NCBI GenBank assembly: GCA_002691835.1 | Contig: NZJA01000116.1 | Coordinates: forward strand, 1-24,546 | From: Planctomycetota bacterium | Lineage (GTDB): Bacteria > Planctomycetota > UBA8108 > UBA1146 | Length of the DNA stretch: 24,546 bases | Direction: 5' to 3' | Shown: positions 1-6,349 of the stretch, piece after piece | Numbering within the stretch: the stretch's first letter is position 1 | How the letters are laid out: the number at the start of each line of letters is the position of its first letter | Made by a program: the position numbers and the translations under genes | Notes under the pieces: model-generated | The model's database searches: none | Told to the model about the DNA's origin: nothing | The model's input: the letters and a program-made list of their open reading frames with translations, nothing else

Positions 1-1
1 C

Positions 2-697
2 AACAAAAACCTGGGAGCTGGTGCAGGTGTTAGTTGGTCCACTGACAGCGGTTTCAGTGTCTCTGCGAATTATGTCGCTGCTCAAGGCTCTAGTTCAGAC
101 CCGAATGCTGGTGGTATAGGAACTGAATTTTCCGAGGCTTCAGGAACTGTACAACTTGCGTATGAATCAGAAAACTGGAACATCGCCGCTATTTGGTCGG
201 GCGTTCAAAGCCCGTCTGAATTGGTCGGTGGATTCGGCACTACCTTTGCTGCCGATAATTACTTCTCTGGCAGTAAAGCCTTTATGAATGCTTGGGGCAT
301 TGGTGGTTCTTGGCAGCCACAAGACAGTGGTTGGATACCATCGATCTCTGCAGGTTATGGTTACAACTCTCTCTACGCTAAGAATGATGGAGATGTCAGG
401 GCAAGTCAGTCATGGAATGTTGGCCTGGAATGGAGTGACGTTTTCTTGAAGGGTAACAATGCAGGTATGGCTGTCGGACAGCCTGTTTTCGCAACAGATT
501 TGAAGGGTGATGCAGTTCCTGCAGATGGTAATTACGTCTGGGAATGGTGGTATCAATTCCAGGTTACCGACAACATTAGTGTTACACCCGCATTGTTCTA
601 TTTGAGTCGTCCTGAAGGTCAGAATACTGATCTAAATGGTGGCGATGATACTTTGAGTCAGCTCGGTGGATTGGTGAAAACAACCTTTAACTTTTAA
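2..697 (+). CDS. Outer-membrane porin, OprB/SomA-like, 3' part only
   Basis: The frame is open from the first bases of the window, so the N-terminus lies outside it; about 231 residues of the C-terminal barrel are visible. Alternating polar/aromatic beta-strand patterns (repeats such as SWNVGLEW and YVWEWWYQFQV) and a terminal phenylalanine (TTFNF) are typical of outer-membrane beta-barrels. The match is to the cyanobacterial carbohydrate-selective/iron-uptake porin family, whose missing N-terminus usually carries a signal peptide and an SLH domain. It would form a diffusion channel in the outer membrane. The znuA start lies only 37 bp downstream on the same strand, which suggests co-transcription and a role in letting zinc or another small solute reach the ABC importer. 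That role is inference. The TTG at 221 is not the real start, because coding sequence clearly continues upstream. Confidence 0.85.
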   Translation, partial: NKNLGAGAGVSWSTDSGFSVSANYVAAQGSSSDPNAGGIGTEFSEASGTVQLAYESENWNIAAIWSGVQSPSELVGGFGTTFAADNYFSGSKAFMNAWGIGGSWQPQDSGWIPSISAGYGYNSLYAKNDGDVRASQSWNVGLEWSDVFLKGNNAGMAVGQPVFATDLKGDAVPADGNYVWEWWYQFQVTDNISVTPALFYLSRPEGQNTDLNGGDDTLSQLGGLVKTTFNF

Positions 698-734
698 ACT
701 ACGTCCTTCGTTCTTTCTTATTTAATGTCCTCTC

Positions 735-1706
735 ATGTCTTTGTTACCCTCAAGCCTTCGTCCTAAATCTCTCTGGTCTGTTTCAGGAACTCTGCTGCTT
801 ATGGCGGCTCTTGTCTCCTGTGGCACTGCACAAAAAACAGATCCAAAGAGCGATCAATCAAAGCTAAACGTTGTTACAACGTTTTTGCCAATCACTCTGT
901 TTACAGAAGCGGTCGCCGGTGAGTGTGCGACTGTCACGGCCCTGATTCCACCCAACCTTGGCCCCCACGATTTTCAGGCCACTCCTTCTGACATTGCTGC
1001 CCTGAGTAAGGCTTCAGTCTTGGTTAAGAATGGTTTGGGTATGGAATATTTCCTCGACAAGCTGACCGATTCAGCCGAAAACGACTCGCTTCAGGTGATT
1101 GACACCAGTCGCGGTGTTGCTGTGATTGAGTCGGATGAGGACGAGGGTGGTGACCACGACCATGACCATGATCACGATCATGGTGAGGTTAATCCCCACA
1201 TTTGGTTGGATCCACTCCGCGCTGTCCAACAGGTCGAAAACATCCGTGACGGTTTGGTCAAGGCTGATCCAGATTGTGCTGACGGCTATACCCAACGGGC
1301 GTCTGCATACAGCGATCAGCTGAAGGAGTTGAATACAACCTTTGCCACTCAGCTCAAGCCTTTCAGTGGTAAGACCTTCATCGCCTTCCATGACTTCGCA
1401 CCCTATTTCGCAGAGCGTTATGACCTCAAAGCTGAGTTTGTCGTTGACGTTCCCGAGATGAACCCCACTCCCGCGGATCTCCAACGCGTGTCCAACAGAG
1501 TGGAGCAGACCCAACTCAAGGCTCTGCTAAGTGAACCCCAGGAAGGTGATCGCTCTTTTAACGCCGTAGCAGAGGATCTTGGTGTCAACGTCGTGACCTT
1601 TGACCCATTGGAGACTGGTTCGGAAGAAGCGTCGAAACAACCCGACACTTACTTTAAAGTGATGAAGAGCAACGTGGCCTCCCTCATCAAGGCCTTCGGC
1701 GGCTAG
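735..1706 (+). CDS. znuA: Zinc ABC transporter substrate-binding lipoprotein ZnuA
   Basis: This 323-aa protein is the periplasmic metal receptor of a ZnuABC importer. Residues 1-29 form a lipoprotein signal peptide: basic start, hydrophobic core and lipobox LVSC with Cys29. Family hallmarks are the N-terminal VVTTFLPI strand, GPHDF with the first metal-binding His, a His/Asp-rich loop around residues 139-150 (HDHDHDHDHGE), the second His in NPHIWLDP, and AFHDFAPYF with the third His. The long His/Asp loop marks the zinc-type (cluster A-I) rather than manganese-type receptor. Length is normal for the family. The gene lies 37 bp after the porin stop, and its own stop codon abuts znuC, consistent with one transcript. 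Zur control is expected from the family, but no clear box is visible in the short spacer; an operator would sit upstream of the porin, outside the window. Confidence 0.95.
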   Translation: MSLLPSSLRPKSLWSVSGTLLLMAALVSCGTAQKTDPKSDQSKLNVVTTFLPITLFTEAVAGECATVTALIPPNLGPHDFQATPSDIAALSKASVLVKNGLGMEYFLDKLTDSAENDSLQVIDTSRGVAVIESDEDEGGDHDHDHDHDHGEVNPHIWLDPLRAVQQVENIRDGLVKADPDCADGYTQRASAYSDQLKELNTTFATQLKPFSGKTFIAFHDFAPYFAERYDLKAEFVVDVPEMNPTPADLQRVSNRVEQTQLKALLSEPQEGDRSFNAVAEDLGVNVVTFDPLETGSEEASKQPDTYFKVMKSNVASLIKAFGG

Positions 1707-1708
1707 TG

Positions 1709-2485
1709 ATGAGCGTGAAAGAAGCAGTCCTAACGGTTCATGATCTCAGTGTCGAACGTCGTGGACGTTTGGCAGTAGAAGGCGTTTCCTTCGCCCTTCC
1801 CGCAGAAAGTGACACGGCCCTCGTTGGTCCTAATGGAGCAGGAAAGAGCACTCTTGTCTCTGCTTTGTTAGGGCTGCTTCCTCACGCATCTGGTCGAGTT
1901 GAGTTGTTGGGTCAACCCCTTGATGCGCATGGTTGTTTACCGCGTTCTGTGCGTGCGCAGATCGCCTACGTACCCCAAAACCTTGTGGTTCAAGGTTTAT
2001 TGCCTCTCACCGTTTCTGAGTTTGTTGGGTTCGGATTTGATTTGCCGGGGCCACGCCTGCCCTGGAGATCAGGGAAGCAGAGAAAGGATGCCGTGTTGAC
2101 GGCCCTAGAGCGAACTCAAACCTGTGATCTACGTCATCGCCTGTTGACTGAACTTTCAGGTGGTCAGTTGAAGCGGGTGTTGCTGGCTTTTTGCCTTGTT
2201 CGTCCTCGTCGATTGCTCGTGCTTGATGAAGCGCAAGCAGGTTTAGATGTTCATTCCATTGAGCAGTTTCAACAACAACTCCTGGAACTACGTCGTCAGG
2301 AAGGCTGGACTGTTTTGCAGGTGTCTCACGATCTTGAGATGGTCCGCCGAAGCAGCGATCAGGTGCTGTGCTTAAACCGAAGTCTGCGCTGCAGTGGTAG
2401 TCCTGAGGCAACCCTCAGTGAGGAGCGTGTGGGTGAGCTTTATGGACTGAACATGGTCTCTCAGCGCCATCAGCCCCATGGCTGA
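1709..2485 (+). CDS. znuC: Zinc ABC transporter ATP-binding protein ZnuC
   Basis: This cytoplasmic ATPase of about 258 aa powers the zinc importer. All nucleotide-binding motifs are present in order: Walker A GPNGAGKST near residue 40, Q-loop YVPQN near 90, signature LSGGQLKR near 150, Walker B LLVLDEAQAGLD near 170, and H-loop VSHD near 206. Two starts are possible: GTG at 1706, overlapping the znuA stop by one base, or ATG at 1709. The ATG is preferred. The 3' end overlaps the permease gene by 8 bp, indicating translational coupling. Walker B reads DEAQAG rather than the common DEPTAG, which keeps the catalytic Glu. Assignment to zinc rather than manganese rests on the adjacent His-rich receptor. 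Confidence 0.93.
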   Translation: MSVKEAVLTVHDLSVERRGRLAVEGVSFALPAESDTALVGPNGAGKSTLVSALLGLLPHASGRVELLGQPLDAHGCLPRSVRAQIAYVPQNLVVQGLLPLTVSEFVGFGFDLPGPRLPWRSGKQRKDAVLTALERTQTCDLRHRLLTELSGGQLKRVLLAFCLVRPRRLLVLDEAQAGLDVHSIEQFQQQLLELRRQEGWTVLQVSHDLEMVRRSSDQVLCLNRSLRCSGSPEATLSEERVGELYGLNMVSQRHQPHG

Positions 2486-3314
2486 AGCAGATTTTTTAAG
2501 CCTCCTGTCTGAGCCGTTCATGCAACGCGCCTTACTTGGCGGCATGCTCACCGGAGCCCTTGGCGGTGTACTTGGCAGCTTTGCTGTTCTGAGGCAGCTG
2601 TCTTTTTTCAGCGATGCTTTAGGCCATTCATCCCTGTTAGGAATCACCTTAGGCATTTTGCTCGGGGTAAATCCCACCCTTGTTTTGATTCCTTTTGCTG
2701 TTCTGTTCGCACTGCTTGTTAGTCAGTTGGTTGAGCGCAGCGCTCTTCCCACGGATGCGCTGCTCAACATTGTTTATTCAAGTTCACTTGCAATAGCAAT
2801 CTTGATGCTTAGCCGTGTAGAAACCTATCGAGGAGGAATTCAACAGCTTTTGTTCGGGGATATCCTCGGAATAAGTCGGCTTGATGTTATTGTTATTGCC
2901 GGTTTTCTGGTTGCAAGTGTTATCTATCTTGGCCTAAGTATGCGGGCTCAGGTGTTGCTTACTCTCAATCAAGACTTAGCGGGTGCGATGGGAGTTCGGA
3001 CGCGTTGGCATGGTTTGGCATTTATCATTCTTTTGGCTGTTGTTGTTGCAATATCAATAAAAGCCGTAGGCGTTTTGTTGATTTCAGCTTTTGTTGTGAT
3101 TCCTGCTTGTGCAGGTCGATTGCTTAGTCGAAGTTTTCCTATTTATGTGATCATCTCATCTGTCATTGGTGGTGGGTGCGCATTGCTAGGACTTTTGTTT
3201 TCAGGCTTGTCAAATCTTCCTTCAGGGCCTTCAGTCGTGATGGTTCAGTTTCTAGGGTTTTTGCTTGCGATGTTACTTAATAGCCGAACACGTTCCAAGC
3301 TTGAACCCATTTGA
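2478..3314 (+). CDS. znuB: Zinc ABC transporter permease ZnuB
   Basis: This 278-aa, very hydrophobic protein has seven to eight membrane spans and belongs to the ABC-3 metal permease family. Seen in order: an N-terminal amphipathic start (LSEPFMQRALLGGML), the conserved GALGGVLGSFAVLRQLSFFSDALGHS region that contacts the ATPase in this family, a LLFGDILGIS loop in the middle, and VGVLLISAFVVIPACAGRLL near residue 205, which is characteristic of ZnuB/MntB. It completes the ZnuABC importer in the plasma membrane. The start codon lies inside znuC (8-bp overlap). An 84-bp gap without an obvious hairpin terminator follows before the next gene. Confidence 0.93.
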   Translation: MAEADFLSLLSEPFMQRALLGGMLTGALGGVLGSFAVLRQLSFFSDALGHSSLLGITLGILLGVNPTLVLIPFAVLFALLVSQLVERSALPTDALLNIVYSSSLAIAILMLSRVETYRGGIQQLLFGDILGISRLDVIVIAGFLVASVIYLGLSMRAQVLLTLNQDLAGAMGVRTRWHGLAFIILLAVVVAISIKAVGVLLISAFVVIPACAGRLLSRSFPIYVIISSVIGGGCALLGLLFSGLSNLPSGPSVVMVQFLGFLLAMLLNSRTRSKLEPI

Positions 3315-3398
3315 GGTTTGTTCGTTATTTGGTTTTTAATTGCTTTGAAGGGGGCTCCCAGATCTGGTTGGATCAACTCTGCTCTGTTTTGAATCCGA

Positions 3399-3920
3399 TT
3401 GAGCGCTCCGCCGGTATGGATAGGCAGTGATTCAACTCTCACTTTGAAACAACGTGCTCTGGTCATCACACTGTTGGGAGCTGCCTTTGTTCCTATCGCC
3501 GCAACTCTGGCCCCACTTCCAGAAACACCTGTGGCACTTTCGCTCTTAAAACCAGCAAAAGCAGCAAGTCCCCTCGCCACCTCTCTCCAGGGAAAACCGG
3601 TGATGGTTGAGGTTTATGCAACCTGGTGCAGCGCTTGCCAGAAAATTAAGCCTGTCATGAACTCCCTACGCCAACAAGAAGGCAACTCAGTGCATTGGGT
3701 GAGATTCGATGTCTCTAATTCCACCGCTGCTCAGACTTCTGCTGCACGAGCAGAGAAACTCGGCTTAGGGCAATTCTTTATGCGCAATAGGAGTCAAACC
3801 AGTCTGGTCAGCATCTTCAATCCAGAAACCGGCGAAGCAGTTAAAACGTTTCGTGCGCAGACCAAGCTTGATCCTTATCTCCAGGCCATCAAGAAAACTC
3901 GCTTCATGCTTGGTCGCTGA
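3399..3920 (+). CDS. Membrane-anchored thioredoxin-like protein (TxlA/HCF164 type)
   Basis: The protein has 173 aa. An N-terminal hydrophobic anchor (about residues 18-36, LKQRALVITLLGAAFVPIA) is followed by a thioredoxin fold with active site ATWCSACQKIKP, a WCxxC pair near residues 76-79. Cyanobacterial TxlA and plastid HCF164 are anchored lumenal/periplasmic thioredoxins that receive electrons from CcdA; the next gene encodes a CcdA, 6 bp downstream. The cis-proline expected before the final strands is not obvious: the region reads RSQTSLVSIFN where an IP or TP is usual. That would change substrate contact. The start is TTG at 3399; an in-frame TTG at 3444 (giving KQRALVIT...) is an alternative. 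No strong ribosome-binding site separates them. Role as a disulfide reductase partner of CcdA is inference from fold and context. Confidence 0.85.
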   Translation: MSAPPVWIGSDSTLTLKQRALVITLLGAAFVPIAATLAPLPETPVALSLLKPAKAASPLATSLQGKPVMVEVYATWCSACQKIKPVMNSLRQQEGNSVHWVRFDVSNSTAAQTSAARAEKLGLGQFFMRNRSQTSLVSIFNPETGEAVKTFRAQTKLDPYLQAIKKTRFMLGR

Positions 3921-3926
3921 AGGGAC

Positions 3927-4775
3927 ATGGCAACTTCCACTAGACATCTCTGGACATCACGCCGCGCTCAGTTCTTGGTTCTCGCCTTGATCGCAGCGGT
4001 TGTTGTCATTTCTGCAGCGCAGCTTGAGTCAGCCGTTCTGTTAATCAGTCAGAGCTATGCAGATTGGCTCACACGTTGGACTGGGCAAAATGCCTGGGCT
4101 GTATTCGGGTTGCCAGCACTGGCCTTCGGAGGCGGACTGATTGCCAGCGTGTCTCCTTGTGTGCTTGCGTTGCTTCCCGTACAGCTCTCTTATCTGGGGG
4201 CTCAAAAGCAGCAACGCCCAAACCCTGGCAAGGTGATCCAGTTCAGCTTTGGCGTGGTGACGGCCTACAGCATTCTTGGCTTGTTCACATCCTTGGCAGG
4301 AGCACTGATCATTGATCACCGAGGTGGATTGTTCGTCACTGCAGGTGTCATCGTGATTGCCATGGCTTTGCAGTTGAAAGGTTGGGGCCCCCGGTTCCCC
4401 TGGCATCGCCTCAATGTTGGAGGCATTGCAGTGCCGAGATGGATCCACAGGGTTGTGGCAGGCCCTTTCTTGATTGGATTCACCTTCGCTTTGGTCACAT
4501 CTCCCTGTGCAAGCCCGGTGCTTGCCGCCGTACTCAGTGCAGCTGCAGCCACAAGCACGCCACCGTTGGCAGTTCTATCAATGGTTTTGTATTCCATTGG
4601 ATACAGCATGGTGATCTTGCTAGCAGGATTAGGTGTTGAACTCGGTGGTCTGCGCCGCGCCCTGCTCAAACGTGGGGAGCAGATCACGGGAATTAGTGCC
4701 ATGGTTCTGCTGACATTTGGTGGGATCTACCTCTGGACTGGGGTCCAGGATCTGGTGCTGCAGGGTCACACGTGA
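3927..4775 (+). CDS. ccdA: CcdA/DsbD-type thiol-reductant transmembrane transporter
   Basis: This 282-aa polytopic protein moves reducing equivalents from stromal/cytoplasmic thioredoxin across the membrane. The two internally repeated cysteine motifs of the family are visible: ASVSPCVLALLPVQLSYL near residue 78 and ALVTSPCASPVLAAVL near residue 190. Both cysteines sit next to Pro at the start of helices, as expected for the CcdA redox pair. In cyanobacteria CcdA supports cytochrome c maturation and lumenal thiol reduction. A short extra helix at the N-terminus (residues about 13-35) precedes the core. It starts 6 bp after the thioredoxin-like gene, with AAGGGA just upstream. Its TGA overlaps the GTG start of the sigma factor by 4 bases (GTGA), tying a redox transporter to a regulator. 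Confidence 0.92.
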   Translation: MATSTRHLWTSRRAQFLVLALIAAVVVISAAQLESAVLLISQSYADWLTRWTGQNAWAVFGLPALAFGGGLIASVSPCVLALLPVQLSYLGAQKQQRPNPGKVIQFSFGVVTAYSILGLFTSLAGALIIDHRGGLFVTAGVIVIAMALQLKGWGPRFPWHRLNVGGIAVPRWIHRVVAGPFLIGFTFALVTSPCASPVLAAVLSAAAATSTPPLAVLSMVLYSIGYSMVILLAGLGVELGGLRRALLKRGEQITGISAMVLLTFGGIYLWTGVQDLVLQGHT

Positions 4776-5284
4776 GCTCTCATGAAGCCATCAGTCCTGA
4801 GGAGCTAGCCCTCCTCTACGACGAACATTCAGCTGCTGTGCATCGGCTCGCCTTCAGCCTTCTCTCACAGCGACAGGAGGCTGAAGATCTCACTCACGAT
4901 GTTTTCGTACGCTTACAACGTGGGGGCTTCGATTCGAATCGTGGGGAAATCCGTCAGTACCTTTTGCTCCTGACCCGATCGATGGGCCTCAACAGAATTA
5001 ACAAACATCGCAATCGCCGACGAATTCTCGAACGATTTCGTCCAGCTCACTGTCAGCAGGATCCAATTGATCTCCAGGCCGTTGATTCCCGATTCCGACT
5101 TGAACAGGCCCTGGCTCAGCTCTCATCGCGTGAACAACAGATCCTGGCCATGAATTATCACCAAGACATCAGTCAAAGCAACATTGCAGCATCGCTACAA
5201 CTGCCACTGGGAACGGTCAAGACGATCAGTCGTCGGGCATTGCTCAAACTCCGTCATGCACTTTCATCACAAGAGGAAAACTAA
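4772..5284 (+). CDS. ECF-type RNA polymerase sigma factor
   Basis: This 170-aa group 4 (extracytoplasmic function) sigma factor has both domains and little else. The sigma2 region includes LYDEHSAAVHRLAFSLL and the EAEDLTHDVFVRL core-binding helix (about residues 10-50). The sigma4 region has the helix-turn-helix LSSREQQILAMNYHQDISQSNIAASLQLPLGTVKTISRRALLKLR (about 118-163). The start is GTG at 4772, inside the ccdA stop (GTGA overlap), with CAGGG about 9 bp upstream, so translation is probably coupled to ccdA. The gene after it encodes a membrane anti-sigma factor, the usual partner. The neighbours suggest control by thiol-redox state or by damage in the periplasm/lumen; target promoters are unknown. 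Confidence 0.93.
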   Translation: MSSHEAISPEELALLYDEHSAAVHRLAFSLLSQRQEAEDLTHDVFVRLQRGGFDSNRGEIRQYLLLLTRSMGLNRINKHRNRRRILERFRPAHCQQDPIDLQAVDSRFRLEQALAQLSSREQQILAMNYHQDISQSNIAASLQLPLGTVKTISRRALLKLRHALSSQEEN

Positions 5285-5286
5285 CA

Positions 5287-6000
5287 ATGACTTCGCGTTC
5301 TCAAATCCACGATGAATTCAGCAAACGGGATGAACTGTTAGCCGGGAAGGTGCTGGGCAACCTCAGTCCTGAAGAGCAAACAGCTTTGGCGACTGAACCA
5401 TTGTCTCAAGAAGAGCAAACTCTTCTTGAGAACCTGCAAACAACCCACAGCCGAATCGAGAATCATTCTGCACCGCCACTTTCTGATGCAGTCAGAGAGA
5501 GAGTTCTGAATTCGTCGATTAAAAAAAGCACCTCCAACCCCCAGAACTGGTTGATTGGAGCCTTACTTCTGATCCTCGCGATTACTGGCGTTGAGCTTTA
5601 TCAATCCAAACTGCAGATCGCTTCTGTGAGAAGAGAAACGTCCCCCATCTCTCTTCACCCTGGTGATCAAAGGGTGGAGCTGCATGCCACGACACTAGGA
5701 AAGATGCAAAGCGCACATGGTGAGGTTCTCATTCGTCCTGGACAGGCAAGCAACCTCCTCACCTTGAATCGACTGCCGCAGGCTCCTGAAGGAAGGCTTT
5801 ACCGCCTCTGGGCTGTGACGCCAGACGGGGTTAAAGGCTGCGTTCACTTTCTGCCGGATCAGGCAGGCAATGTGGTGATGACCATTCCACCGCAACCCAC
5901 CGGATCAGCAACAAAACTGCTGATCAGCCTCGACCCCCTTTCATCTCGTGAAAAGTCGGATGCTCAACCAGAAGAACTCGTGCTGACCGGCGCCATCTAA
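5287..6000 (+). CDS. RskA-like membrane anti-sigma factor
   Basis: The 237-aa protein has an N-terminal cytoplasmic anti-sigma segment (residues about 1-75, with DELLAGKVLGNLSPEEQ), one membrane span near 90-107 (WLIGALLLILAITGVEL), and a C-terminal periplasmic/lumenal domain with the RskA pattern (GEVLIRP, RLYRLWAVTPDGVKGCVHF, ISLDP). It should hold the preceding ECF factor inactive until the outer domain senses a signal and proteolysis releases it. The N-terminal zinc-binding HxxxCxxC motif of ZAS anti-sigmas is absent and the N-terminus has no cysteine at all, so direct thiol switching there is unlikely. A single Cys lies in the outer domain (KGCVHF). The start follows the sigma stop by 2 bp, with AGAGGA upstream. 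Confidence 0.88.
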   Translation: MTSRSQIHDEFSKRDELLAGKVLGNLSPEEQTALATEPLSQEEQTLLENLQTTHSRIENHSAPPLSDAVRERVLNSSIKKSTSNPQNWLIGALLLILAITGVELYQSKLQIASVRRETSPISLHPGDQRVELHATTLGKMQSAHGEVLIRPGQASNLLTLNRLPQAPEGRLYRLWAVTPDGVKGCVHFLPDQAGNVVMTIPPQPTGSATKLLISLDPLSSREKSDAQPEELVLTGAI

Positions 6001-6329
6001 AAATTCTGATCAATCATCATCAACCCCAGTCGCACAACAATCAGCTCGAAGTCCTGTGTGGCTTCACCGACCACGAAGGCAAGTGTTGCTAGCCCGGGTT
6101 GATTCCGCTTGTAGCCAATGATTCCAATGGCAGCGTCTACGAGTCGTCATCCAGCTCATGCCCAGCCTTGCTCACGTTCAAACCGCACCAGCCGCATGAT
6201 CGTGAGCAGCCCAACACCAAGGCCATTCTCAAAAAGAAGCCTCAGTTCATCGCGATCGAATCTTTGTCTCGATACCGAATAGCGACCTATCTCATGGCCT
6301 ATCGCTAAGACCACGATCAGACTCAACAA
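5997..6329 (-). pseudogene. Broken small hydrophobic protein gene
   Basis: Read on the minus strand, a coherent protein of about 110 residues runs from a TTG at 6329 (GAGG ribosome-binding site 5 bases upstream) to a TAG at 5997-5999. It is interrupted by two in-frame TGA codons at 6156-6158 and 6147-6149. Before them the protein reads LLSLIVVLAIGHEIGRYSV and then GLGVGLLTIMRLVRFEREQG; after them LVDAAIGIIGYKRNQPGLATL, FVVGEATQDFELIVVRLG and so on. Both halves have strong coding character in the same frame. Between the stops another frame reads GHELDDDS, so two compensating small indels could also explain the break. I do not recognise the family. It looks like a small membrane-associated protein. 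Its end meets the anti-sigma stop exactly, and its start lies about 20 bp from the divergent decarboxylase gene. Confidence 0.6.
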
Positions 6330-6349
6330 GTGATCCTCATGTCGGCTTG

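Noticed and set aside
1071..1514. 147-aa minus-strand frame inside znuA
   Set aside because: It is a shadow of the znuA coding frame; the His/Asp repeat produces a Val/Met-rich antisense run.
4925..4945. GATTCGAATC sequence resembling a tRNA T-arm
   Set aside because: It lies inside the sigma-factor gene in good coding frame, and no cloverleaf can be drawn around it.
6099..6308. Plus-strand 69-aa frame after the anti-sigma gene
   Set aside because: It is antisense to the coherent minus-strand broken gene and has poor protein-like composition.
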